A stretch of DNA of 64,000 nt from Protea cynaroides (taxonomy: Eukaryota > Streptophyta > Magnoliopsida > Proteales > Proteaceae): assembly GCA_028583415.1 (NCBI GenBank), contig CM053275.1, positions 80,685,850 to 80,749,849 on the forward strand. The letters run 5' to 3'. Within the stretch, counting starts at the first letter, position 1. Every line of letters begins with the position of its first letter. The notes below the pieces were generated by a model. That model did no database searches. It saw only the letters and a list, made by a program, of their open reading frames with translations, and had not been told where the DNA came from. Below, piece after piece: positions 11,564 through 21,410 of this stretch. Both the position numbers and the translations under genes were made by a program.

Positions 11564-11624
11564 CTGAAGAGACGGAGCGGAAGTCACAAATGGAAGAGAA
11601 GAACACCAAACACCAGGGGTCGCT

Positions 11625-11637
11625 ACTGTAGCAACTC
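11625..11637 (-). promoter_or_regulatory. Conserved leader motif of antisense gene, element A
   Basis: On minus GAGTTGCTACAGT, in the presumed untranslated first exon, about 62-74 bp before the predicted donor. The identical 13-mer sits at the matching place in B (27028-27040) and C (55744-55756), although surrounding DNA in C has diverged. Confidence 0.6.
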
Positions 11638-11717
11638 AGGAAACCGAGTTGAGTTGGAAGGAAGGAGAAAGAATGGGAAATGAATCCCAAAATCGGGATT
11701 AAAAACCTGATTCTGGA

Positions 11718-11940
11718 CCGTAGGGTCGCAGAATTCGAACAAGACATGCGACCCTACGATCGACCCTGTCATCGACCCTAGCCTCTCAGTGATCTGACAG
11801 AGAACTAGGGGTCGGACCTAGGGTCGGATGTATACCGACCCTACCACTGACCCTAGGCTCTCGGTAAGCTGACAGTAATTCTCAGGGTCGCATACCCTAG
11901 GGTCTCATAAGGATCGACCCTACCATCGACCCTACGATGA
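11718..11940. repeat. GGGTCG motif array between antisense promoter and gag, element A
   Basis: About ten GGGTCG/CGACCC sites in 220 bp, mostly as ATCGACCCTA and TAGGGTCGG, interleaved with 'ctctcagtgatctgacag'-type spacers. It lies upstream of the antisense gene's presumed start and upstream of the gag acceptor, so it sits between two divergent transcription units. Matches the LTR clusters of the same element. Confidence 0.85.
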
Positions 11941-12083
11941 AAAATACAGTAATTTTGATAGAATGATCTAAAATTTTTGAAAATTATATTGATTAGTTGG
12001 ATTTCTGACTGGAGAACAATTATATCGATTGCCTCACATGTGCTATGATTACTTACAGGCACTACCATCATCAGAACGGAAAA

Positions 12084-13350
12084 ATGGCTGGGCGAAGAGT
12101 AACTAGGCAAAGCCGAAACTCTATTCCACCACCACCACGTGTGGAGGAAGATTGCCATATACATCCTGAAACACAGGAGAATCTGAATACCGCACCGTCT
12201 GTAGTTAATGGTCAGACAAATCCTACCAATCTGCCAGCTCCACCTACAGACCTGGCTACAGCCATAATGAACTTGGCACAACAGCTGCAGCAAATACAAC
12301 AGGTACAAGCTATTATGCAAGCTGCCATAGGCATGGCCTTTCCAGCTGCACAGACGACACCGATGCTAGCAGGATAGGCAAGCACAATACCAGGGGGAAG
12401 TAACACGGTACCCCATGGACCTCAAACTCCCGTCATGCAGGCTCAAGTGCAGAACCCTGAAGTAGCTCAAGGTGGTTATCAGTACCAACCACCTATGTAT
12501 GGGGCCTATGTTCCTCATCAGCTGGACCACTCCAGACTGGTTGAGCATTTTTTGAAGATGAATCCCAAGGAGTATAATGGTAAGTCAGCTGATCCTTTGT
12601 GGCCAGCACACTGGATTGATGAGATGGAGAGGAATTTTCCGATGATGACGATGAATGAAGAGGAGAAAGTGTTGTGAGCAACATTCATGCTGAAAGGTGA
12701 TGCACACCACTGGTGGAAGTCCACACGGACTTACATGTTAACAAAGCACACCCAACTGACCTGGGGTATATACAAAGAGACATTCTTTGAGAAGTACTTT
12801 CTTAGAAGTTTTAGAGATTCTATGGAGAGAGAGTTCCCGAGTTTCTATCAGGGGCAAATGACTGTGGATGCAAATCAACAGCGTTATGAGGAGCTGTTCT
12901 TCTTTGCACCGTCCAGCATGCAAGAGGAAAACACAAAGACCTGAAGGTTCGTCATGGGACTCAGGGGAAGCATCCGTGAACATGTTCTGGGACTTGAGAA
13001 GAAAGTCTACAATAAAGCTGTACAAATTGCTCGCGTGATAGAGCCGAGCCAAAAAGAGAGCTATTTTGCTCAAAACAGGGGTATTAAAAGGCCAAATGGA
13101 AATTCTTACGACGGAAGGAACACCAAGGCATTCAAACCCTTCCGTACTCAAGGCTTCAATGCTACAGCCAAGACCACTTCAGCAGCCCCACCGCAACCAA
13201 AGCAAAATGGTGAAGGAATAAGATGTTTTAACTGCAATCAAGTAGGGCATATCTCAAGGGAGTGTACTAAGCCCAGAAAACAACTACAGCAAGGGAGAGT
13301 TTACGCTGTTACCTCTGAGGATGCTGCTGCATCGCCCGATGTGGTCACCG
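12084..13350 (+). pseudogene. Gag of element A
   Basis: One frame from ATG 12084 (MAGRRVTRQ) to the splice donor at 13351, broken by stops at 12375, 12675 and 12942. Regions: Pro-rich N-terminus; Gln-rich helix (LAQQLQQIQQVQAIMQ); capsid core with PLWPAHWIDEMERNF, GDAHHWWKSTRTYM, FFEKYFLRSFRDSMEREF and YQGQMTVDANQQRYEELF; then a CX2CX4HX4C zinc knuckle (CFNCNQVGHISREC, about 13225-13266). The 12942 stop is a CGA-to-TGA change relative to element B. It would form the particle shell and bind RNA. Without splicing, translation stops a few codons into the intron. Confidence 0.92.
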
Positions 13351-13420
13351 GTATGACCTGAACCTTTTCATTTTGTGTTACAATGTGTGAGCATGTAGAC
13401 TAAATTAAAACAAATCACAG
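13351..13420 (+). other. 70-nt GT-AG intron at the gag/protease junction, element A
   Basis: Donor ACCG|GTATGACC, acceptor AAATCACAG. Retained, it gives Gly-Met-Thr then TGA, ending Gag. Removed, a split Gly codon joins Gag (SPDVVTG) in frame to the protease (toward DSGATHS). Length is 1 modulo 3, so only removal restores the frame. Same position and length in B; 80 nt in C. Retained versus spliced RNA could set the Gag to Gag-Pol ratio. Confidence 0.7.
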
Positions 13421-13897
13421 GTATCGTACCTATTAATGGCATTCCTGCCAGAGTACTCTTTGATTCTGGAGCTACTCATTCTTTTATATCTATGTCATTT
13501 GGAAAGAAGTTCAATCTACCCCTCAAATCTTTAGACTACAAACTGCTTATACGATCGCCGATGGGATTAGAAGTGGAACTAAAAAAAGGTTAAGGACCAT
13601 GTCCAGTTCTTATTGATGAGAAAACTTTGGATGCAACCTTGATTCAACTAGAGATGGCAGACTTTGACGTCGTCTTGGGAATGGACTGGTTAGCTCGGCA
13701 TTCTGCAAACCTATTATGTGCCAAAAAGAAGCTGACATTTAAAGACAAGGAAGGAGCAGAGTTCAGTTTTGCGGGTACCAAACTTCCCCGTAAACGAAAA
13801 CTCATCCTCTCTGCATTAAAGACTAAGAAATGCCTCGAGAAAAGAGGAGTTGGGTATCTGGTCTCAGTGATCGACCTCACCAACAAAGCCCCCACGA
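13421..13897 (+). pseudogene. Protease of element A
   Basis: Begins straight after the intron and carries the retropepsin active site in LFDSGATHSF (about 13459-13488), then a FDVVLGMDWLARHSA block (about 13663-13707) that matches the second conserved protease region. A TAT-to-TAA stop (relative to B) lies near 13590, and a one-base insertion near 13890 shifts the frame into RT. It would mature the polyprotein. Confidence 0.88.
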
Positions 13898-15270
13898 ATG
13901 GAGGATATTGATGTTGTGCGTGACATTCCAGATGTATTTCCTGAAGAACTACCAGGACTACCACCCGACCGAGCTACAGAGTTTGTTATAGATTTGATAC
14001 CCAGAGCCGCATTAGTATCTAAAGCACCTTATCAAATGGCTCCTACTGAACTAAAGGAATTAAAAGTACAGTTACAAGTACTACTGGACAAGGGTTACAT
14101 CAGACCTAGCATATCACCATGGGGAGCGCCAGTATTATTCGTAAAGAAGAAGGACGGTAGTGTTCGACTGTGTATAGACTACCGGGAACTGAATAAGCTG
14201 ACAATCAAGAATCGATACCCATTGCCTCCGATCGATGACTTGTTCGATCAATTGCAAGGTGCCAAGGTGTTCTCCAAGATCGATCTTCGATCAGGATACC
14301 ATCAGTTGAAGATTAAGGATGGTGATATTCCAAAGACAGCATTCAGGACCAGATATGGACATTATGAAATTTTGGTCATGTCTTTTTTATTAACGAACGC
14401 ACCAACAACTTTTATGGAACTTATGAATTGGGTTTTCCAGGATATGTTGGATACGTCGATCATTATATTCATTGATGATATATTGGTCTACTCCAAGGAC
14501 AAGGAAACTCATATTATGAATCTAAGTGCCGCTCTGCAGCGATTACCGAAAGAGAAGTTTTACGCCAAATTTATAAAGTGTGAGTTTTGACTAAATGAAG
14601 TCGCTTTCTTAGGCCATGTTGTATCCACTGAAGGAATTAAAGTGGACCCTTGCAAGATTGAAGCCATTATGAAGTGGGAAGCATCGAAGAGTGTCGCAGA
14701 AATTAGAAGTTTTCTACGTCTAGCTGAGTATTACAGACGATTCGTAGAAGACTACTCCATGATCGCCATACCGCTTACCAGTTTGACTAAGAAAGGAGAG
14801 AAGTTTATTTGGACTGACAAACGTTAGAACAGTTTCCAAACATTGAAGGCAAGATTGATATCTGCTCCCATATTGACTATTCCTATTCCTGGACAACCAT
14901 TTGTTTTATACACTGATGCGTCTGGATTGGGTTTAGGATGTGTACTTATGCAAGGAGAACAAGTAGTTGCATATGCTTCAAGACAACTGAAGACACATGA
15001 GAAGAACTACCCCACTCATGACTTAGAATTAGCGACAGTGGTACATGCTGTCAAGATATGGATACATTATTTGTATGGAGAGAAATTTCAGATTAAATCA
15101 GATCATAAGAGTCTTACTTATCTATTTAATCAGAAGGAGTTGAACATGCGACAAAGAAGATGGCTGGAATTATTAAAGGATTATAATTGTAATATCCAGT
15201 ATCATCCAGGAAAGGCTAACGTAGTGGCTGATGCGCTAAACAGGAAAGCAATGATAAAATCTCAAGGAGA
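13898..15270 (+). pseudogene. Reverse transcriptase and RNase H of element A
   Basis: RT runs from the [18 protein letters not shown] start through [29 protein letters not shown] and the catalytic [12 protein letters not shown] (about 14460-14500). RNase H starts near 14880 with [16 protein letters not shown] and ends with [12 protein letters not shown] and [13 protein letters not shown] (about 15190-15235). Stops at 14588 (Trp to TGA) and 14825 break it. The GLTNAP block reads LLTNAP here. Tekay/Del type by wording. Confidence 0.92.
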
Positions 15271-16874
15271 AGTTAACACGACTGCAGCAATGTGTACTAC
15301 AGGAAGAGTATTCAATGATGGAAATGAGCAGTTCGTGATAGATGCACCGGGTGGATCGACCAACCAAAGGTTTATTCATCGGTTTTCAAATATGTCCGCA
15401 ACATTGAAGATTGTACCTGATATAATTGATGAAGTGAAAGCCGTTATTAAATCAGACCCCTATCTGAGAACGGTACAAGAAGACATCGAAAAAGGTAGGA
15501 CTATTCCTGAGTTCACCTTGGACGAAAAAAAGGTACTAAAGTACAAGGGACGAATATGTGTTCCTGAAACGGAAAACTCGAATGTTAGATACAGACTAAT
15601 GAAGGAAGCTCATACCACCGCCTATTCGGTACATCCTAGAAGTACAAAGATGTATCATGAATTGAAGAAATTATATTAGTGGAGAGGAATGAAAGCTGAT
15701 GTAGCTAAATTCGTGTCTCAATGCCTAAACTGTCAGAGGGTGAAGGCTGAACAACAAAGACCTGCCGGACTGTTGCAACCGCTACCAGAACCAGCATGGA
15801 AATGGGACTGCATCACTATGGACTTCGTCACCGGGTTACCATTGACTCCTCGAGTGATTGATGTGGTCTGGGTGATTGTAGATCGTCTGACTAAGACAGC
15901 TCGCTTTATAGCAATACGACCTCAGTATACACTAGAAAGGTTAGCCAAATTGTATGTGGATAATATTGTCAGACTACATGGTGTACCTGAAAGCATTGTG
16001 TCTGACAGAGACCCACGATTTATTTCAAAGTTTTGGGAAGGATTGCAGAAGGCTATGGGTACAACATTGAAGTTTAGTACTGCATTCCATCCTCAGACAG
16101 ACAGACAGTTGGAGCGCACCATTCAGATTTTAGAAGACATGCTCCGAGCCTGTGTAATCAATTTTAAAGGATCATGGAAAATTACCATTGATCGAGTTCG
16201 CTTATAACAACAGCTATCAGACTACTATACAGATGTCACCCCATGAAGCACTGTATGGTAGGAAGTGTCGAACTCCTTTGTTTTGGAATGAAGTTGGAGA
16301 ACGTAGCATTATTGGACCAGAATTTGTTGAGGAAACATGTCGAGTAGTCGACATTATCAAGGAAAGAGTAAGAACGGCTCAGAATCGTCAGAAACAATAT
16401 CCAGATACTCGACGCCGAGACCTTGAATTTGTCGTAGGTGATAAGGTATTTCTGAAAGTATCACCTATGCGAGGTTTGAAACCGTTCGGACAGAAAGGGA
16501 AATTAAGTCCGAGATATGTCGGGACATATGCGATTCTAGCCAAACGTGGAAAAGTGGCTTACCAGTTAGCACTACCACCATCTATGTCAAGTGTGCATGT
16601 TGTATTCCATGTTTCATTATTGAAGAAGTACGTCAGAGATCCAACGCACGTTTTAACAGTAGATCCACCTGATTTGACTGATGATTTGACATTCGAAGTA
16701 GCACCAACTGAAATCACTAGCCGAAAGGTTCAACGTCTACGTAACCGTGACATATACTATGTTAAAGTCACCTGGAGAAGTCGAGATATAGAAGAGATCA
16801 CATGGGAAGAAGAGAATGCAATGCAAAGGCAATACCCTCATCTTTTCGACTTGGAAGGTATGTACAAATTTTGA
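15271..16874 (+). pseudogene. Integrase with chromodomain-like tail, element A
   Basis: Zinc-binding region has the HHCC pattern ending CLNCQRVK (about 15718-15745). The catalytic core has WDCITMDF (first Asp), SDRDPRF (second Asp, about 15997) and the Glu in LERTIQILEDM (about 16110-16140). A 5-bp deletion relative to B near 16170 shifts frame, and a TAG lies at 15677. The C-terminus has GDKVFLKVSPMRG, LSPRYVGTYAI, FHVSLLKKYVRDPTHV and a chromodomain-like SRKVQRLRNRDIYYVKVTWR...ITWEEENAM block. It would insert cDNA into chromatin; the tail suggests histone-mark targeting, as known for chromoviruses. Confidence 0.9.
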
Positions 16875-16888
16875 GGATGAAATTCTTA

Positions 16889-16904
16889 ATAAATAGGAGG
16901 GAGT
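16889..16904 (+). promoter_or_regulatory. Polypurine tract of element A
   Basis: Purine-rich 'ataaataggagggagt' directly before the TG of the 3' LTR. Primes plus-strand synthesis. In B the tract is a longer G run. Confidence 0.75.
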
Positions 16905-18112
16905 TGTAAGACCCGTACCGAACTAACTGGTCTTACCACCTTGTATCAGGTCTACCTATCATGGTCGAGCCAAGTGGACCAAGTATGTAAAGGAAATCAC
17001 AAAATCAGGTATGAATTTGACCCAAAAATAGAAAATATGAGGGTAGGGTCGCATGCATAAACAAGTAGGGTCGACCCCCACCTCAACAGAGTCCAACCCA
17101 TGATTTTTCAGTCCTAGGGTCGGATGACTTGAGACCCCAGGGTCGACGGATTCTGCAACCCTAGCATCGACCCTAGGGTGATAAACTGAAACTGTGAATT
17201 AGGAAACTTTCCTAATTTTAGGAATTACTTTCCTAATCTTGATGGGAAGTATTTTGGGAGGTTTTCCTCTATAAATAGGACGCCCCTTAGCCTCTTTCAT
17301 TCCTTTTGAAACCCTAATTGAGAGTGAGAGAAAGAGAAGAGAAGGAGAAGAAGAAGAAGAAGAGAAGGAGAATTTGAGAAGGCAACTAAAGAGAAGGAAT
17401 TCAGAGAAATCTCTGAATCTCAGCAACCCTAAGGTATGAATACATTCTCCATGAACTATGTAAGACCCTAGAATAGCTTATGAAGAAGTTAGGGTTGGGA
17501 GAAACCCAAATCATCTACCCATGGATGAGTTTCGAAGGAATCCATGAAAGTAATCATCATAGGCAATGGAAAGTGTGTGAAAATCATAGTTATGAGCCAT
17601 AGAACATTCTTAGAATGGACCTACGAGACTATAGGATCGACCCCATGCTCTCGGTAAGTCCAGGGAGGCTGTGGTTGCACATAGGGTCAATGGGTAACCG
17701 ACCCTATGACCGACCATACACCCTAGGGTCTTAGATACCTGTGACCCATCCTGCGACCCTAGCTTTATAGCAAGCTTAAATTATTGGAATTTATTTCTAA
17801 TTAGAATCTATCAATTTGTTAGGTTTTGTCACACCCCAATTCCGCACTATTCAGAATGGTGTGATGAACCACTAATAAACCAACGGTTCAACCAGGATCT
17901 CGAGTAGGCTATATCCGTTTTATCTAAACCCCAAACATCCATATTCATAATCAGAGTAAATACACAATAGCAGAAGTCTTATAATAAAATGAACTGAGAA
18001 TCTACTGTGATATTAATATTTAAATAGTAAATTATTCTGTATCAACTGAGACATAAATAAATATCAAATATATGTCCATAATAAATCCAAGTAAAGAAAA
18101 CTAAGAAAATAT

Positions 18113-18244
18113 CTAATCGAATACACATGAGTTGCACTCGCAAGAGGAGTCATGTGTATCCACTTCAGCTTCAACTTCCATCGTCGCTACGTTCCCGTAC
18201 GCTGGAGCATTTACATAATATTCAACGGTAAAACCTACATCATC
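18113..18244 (-). CDS. LTR-encoded 43-residue Cys-motif segment, solo LTR 1
   Basis: Same length and stop as in the other LTRs, with many substitutions (VEYYVNAPAYGNVATM) but the SCECNSCVFD end intact. The lack of indels in such a diverged LTR is what suggests coding constraint. The internal Met of other copies is Val here. Confidence 0.4.
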   Translation of the reverse strand, partial: DDVGFTVEYYVNAPAYGNVATMEVEAEVDTHDSSCECNSCVFD

Positions 18245-18391
18245 AACTAAAAATATTCGACGTCGAGGGGTGAGCACACATCATGGCTCAGTGAGCAAAC
18301 AAAACAATGCAACAATACATATGCATGCAATCAATTCATATCTTTGGTCTGGTTTATAGTTTGCAATGCGCAATAGAAAGGTTGGGTGGTC

Positions 18392-18828
18392 AAAGGTTAA
18401 CGTTTATTGACCCCGCCTCTATACACAGGGTGTGGAAGTCCGCCCAAAGGTTAACATTTATTGTCATCCCCATCTACCCTAATCATGAACATTATACAAC
18501 AAAGGTTAATGTTTATTGATGTATAGTGCCATACCAACACGTAAGCCCCTGCTGGCGAGGGCTTGCAAACTGGGCTCGCAACTAACCAATCCTAATGCCA
18601 AACAGTGTATCCAAGGCCTCACCCCAGCATCCCTCAGAATGTCCATAGAGATAGAGCTAAGGCCCCCCGATAGAGTCAGAGACTACAAGGACCGAGACCA
18701 CCTCCCCTGATACTCTACAACATAATAGTTCTGCTAAAGTAATGGCGATACGACGATGCTAATGCACAAGACTTGAGTTAGAGATAGAGCTAAAGTGCTG
18801 AGACCCACTAAAGGTTAACGTTTATTGA
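18392..18828. repeat. Four interspersed copies of a 19-mer in solo LTR 1
   Basis: AAAGGTTAACGTTTATTGA or one- to two-base variants at 18392-18410, 18446-18464, 18501-18519 and 18810-18828. Other LTR copies have different sequence, often 'gatcaaacacc', at the matching places. Contains a GTTAAC palindrome. Confidence 0.8.
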
Positions 18829-21004
18829 CGTTCTCATCACACCTCCCCTGATACTCGCTCGCATCAAGTACACCAACCACACACATACAATCACATCCCT
18901 ATTCCTATCATCATCATGTTGTAAACAATAAAGTAAATATGCATGAACAAGTAATAGAAATATTGGATGACATGTTATATGCACATTACAAACATATTCG
19001 CATAGAATCAAGCATGGCATTGGACTCAAGAAAAGAGAAAATAGTTTGTTATTAACCAATTAGTTTAGAGTTCCGTTTTCTCACCTTAGCTTGTTAATAG
19101 ATCCTCTTCCAAGCTTTAGTATCACCTTTATAATGTTATTATATTGCTAGAAGACCTAACAAAGTCGATAAAATTTAATTAGAATTTATTCTAATTTTTA
19201 AAAATCATTTTGTTAACTGAGGGTCGGAGGTAGGGTCGGAGTCATGATTGACCTTGGGTGCGACCCTCCCCAAATCTGGACTTCCAGAACCCTGAGGGTC
19301 GATACTCAGGTCACATAGGGTCGGATGGTCATCGACCCTCTGTGCGACCCTCGGTGGGTTTTGGTCAATTTTCCTCCTTTTAATCCATTATTCGTGTTTG
19401 GGGTCCTATGGCTTGCTCCTACAGTCCATTCAACATGCATTCCATGGTCTAGAATCATGAATCACCCACCTAAATAGCTTTCATGTATTCTCCCATGGTT
19501 TTTCATGAAAACCTAACCATGGGTTGATGGTTTGGGTTTCTCCAAGAACACTCTCATCATTATCTAACCTAAGGCCTGTAGAAACCCATGGAATTAGTAT
19601 CCATACCTGAGAAGAATACTCCTTCTCTGTAACTCTTCTCCTTTTGCTTCTTCTCTACCTTGTTTCTCTTCTTCTTCTCTTCCTTCTCTTCTCTTTCTCT
19701 CAATTCAATTAGGGTTGTAAAAGGAGTGAAAGAGGCTTAGGGACGTCCTATTTATAGAGTAGAAACATCCTAAAATAATTCCCTTTGAGATTAGGAAAGA
19801 GTCCTAATCGTAATTATGGAAATTTCCTAATTTCAGTTTCGACGGCAACTGAGGGTCGATGCGAGGGTCGATGATCCCGTTGACCCTTGGTTTCCTAAAG
19901 GGTTCGACCCTCCCTGTAAAACAGAGGGTCTAACTTTCTGTCTTGGGGGGTCCGACCCTCCCTCGCTGGGTATGCGACCCTCCCTTTAAATTGAGTGTTT
20001 TTGGGTCGATTTGATACCTGGGATCACGATCTCCTTCACGCCCTTGGTCCATTTGACTTGACCATGATGGGTAAACCTGGTTCAAGGTGATAATACCAGG
20101 TTAGTTCGATACGGGTCTTACAGGTTTTCCTAGTGATATAAAAGTGATTCTTAGAGCTTGAAAGAGGATCTACACTCAATCAAAGGTGAGGGAACAAGAC
20201 CTAAACTAATTGGATAATAAAAAACTATTTTTTGCTTATTGAGTCCTATACCATGATTGATTCTATGCGTGTATGTGTGTATTGTGCATTTAACATGTCA
20301 TCCAATATTTCTGCTATTACTGTTCATGCATATTTAATTTCGTTTATTTATAACATGATGATGATGGTGATGTTAGGAATAGGCATGTGAATGTTTGTGT
20401 GTAGTTAGTGTATTTGATGCGAGTGAGGCATCAGGGGGATGACGTGATATCGTGGTGTGTCCTGGTCACCAGACTCTAGCCCTATCTCTACTCAAGTCTT
20501 GTCCACTAACATCGTCGTATCGTCATTACCTTAGCAGAGCTATTACGTCGTAGGGCATCAGGGGAGGTGGTCTCGGACTGTGTAATCTCTGACTTTGTCG
20601 GGGGGCCTTAGCTCTATCTCTATGGACGTATTGAGGGATGCTGGGGTGAGGCCTTGGATACACTGTCTGACATTAGGATTGGTTAGTTGTGAGCCTAGTT
20701 TGCAAGCCCTCGCCAACGGGGGCTTACGTGTTGGTATGGTGCAACCGGTACTGCAATGCCGTTTTCATTGGGTATATTGTACCATAGTGGGTGCATGTGG
20801 GACGGCAATGCCGTTTTCATTGGGCGGCTCCACACACTCATGTATAGAGGTGAGGCGACCTCCGAACCTTTCTATAGCATATTGCAAACTTATAAATCAG
20901 ACCAAAGATATGAATTCAATGCATGCATATGTTTGTTGCATTGTTTTGTTTGCTCACTGAGCCGTGATGTGTGCTCACCCTTTCGACGTCGAATGTTTTT
21001 AGTT

Positions 21005-21136
21005 GATGATGTAGGTACCATGGTTGAAGATTATATGAATGCTCCGGTGTATGGACATGCGGCGGCAATGGACGCTGAAGTTTTGATGAAATCGCATGAT
21101 TCGTCATGCAAGTGCAACTCTTGCGTTTTTTATTAG
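21005..21136 (+). CDS. LTR-encoded 43-residue Cys-motif segment, A 3' LTR
   Basis: Follows the GTTTTTAG acceptor-like site, ends at the shared TAG. Reads ...VEDYMNAPVYGHAAAMDAEV and ends SCKCNSCVFY (Glu to Lys in the Cys motif). Confidence 0.4.
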   Translation, partial: DDVGTMVEDYMNAPVYGHAAAMDAEVLMKSHDSSCKCNSCVFY

Positions 21137-21410
21137 TTTTTATTCAAGTTGTACAGACGATGTAATTGATTAAATATTTTATTTATGTCTTAGTATTTGG
21201 AAGATAATTAAATAATTTATTTATGTTATCATCTTTAGACTCTCAGTTCATTTAATACTAAAGACTTCCGCTGTTGAGTATTTACTCTGATTATTGTGTA
21301 TGTGTATGGTTTAAACAAACGGATACAGCCTATTCGAGATCTTGGTTGAACCGTTGGTTTATTGGCGGTTCATCACACCATTCTGAATAGTGCAGAATTG
21401 AGGTGTGACA

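Larger units (their letters stand above)
7946..12058 (+). other. Predicted leader intron of element A (LTR donor to gag acceptor)
   Basis: Donor CTAAG|GTATGAAT at 7946, about 155 nt after TATA; acceptor ACTTACAG at 12058, 25 nt before the gag ATG. Equivalent sites exist in B (donor 23140, acceptor 27520) and on minus in C (donor 60249, acceptor 55266). Splicing would remove primer site and antisense gene and place gag near the cap; unspliced RNA would be the genome. No transcript evidence is available here. Confidence 0.45.
17822..20127 (-). mobile_element. Solo LTR 1 (17827-20122) with GGTTT target duplications
   Basis: 2296 bp, on plus starting TGTCACACCCC and ending GTCTTACA, that is, an A/B-family LTR in reverse. 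Flanked by GGTTT on both sides (17822-17826 and 20123-20127); removing it and one GGTTT restores the LTR sequence seen at 8321 onward. TATA on minus near 19748-19756. Motif clusters at 19217-19345 and 19852-19995 use GAGGGTCG rather than TAGGGTCG. Unusual: four interspersed copies of a 19-mer (see separate entry). It arose by LTR-LTR recombination, as solo LTRs do. Confidence 0.93.
7420..21410 (+). mobile_element. Element A: Tekay/Del-type Ty3/gypsy (chromovirus) retrotransposon with antisense accessory gene
   Basis: LTRs start TGTAAGACCC and end GGTGTGACA (5': 7420-9606; 3': 16905-21410, itself interrupted). Flanking 5-mers are CACCA and CATCA, one mismatch from a perfect target duplication. 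Order inside: primer site, antisense gene, motif array, gag, protease, RT, RNase H, integrase, chromodomain-like tail, polypurine tract. RT wording ([47 protein letters not shown]) is that of the Tekay/Del lineage. At least seven stops and two frameshifts in gag-pol make it non-autonomous. Net size without the nested solo LTR is about 11.7 kb. Confidence 0.92.
16905..21410 (+). repeat. 3' LTR of element A, split by a solo LTR
   Basis: Segments 16905-17826 and 20128-21410, net about 2205 bp, close to the 5' LTR (2187 bp). Between them is a reverse-oriented solo LTR flanked by a 5-bp GGTTT duplication. It keeps TATA (about 17270-17277), donor (17434), motif clusters (17041-17177, 17632-17762) and the Cys-motif segment (21005-21136). 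Confidence 0.93.

Noticed and set aside
11718..11940. CRISPR-like array of short repeats
   Set aside because: Repeats are 6-10 bp, in both orientations, with no uniform spacers, in a plant retrotransposon.
7420..21410. Endogenous pararetrovirus (caulimovirus-like)
   Set aside because: LTRs, target duplications, integrase and a chromodomain-like tail define an LTR retrotransposon; no movement protein or coat features.
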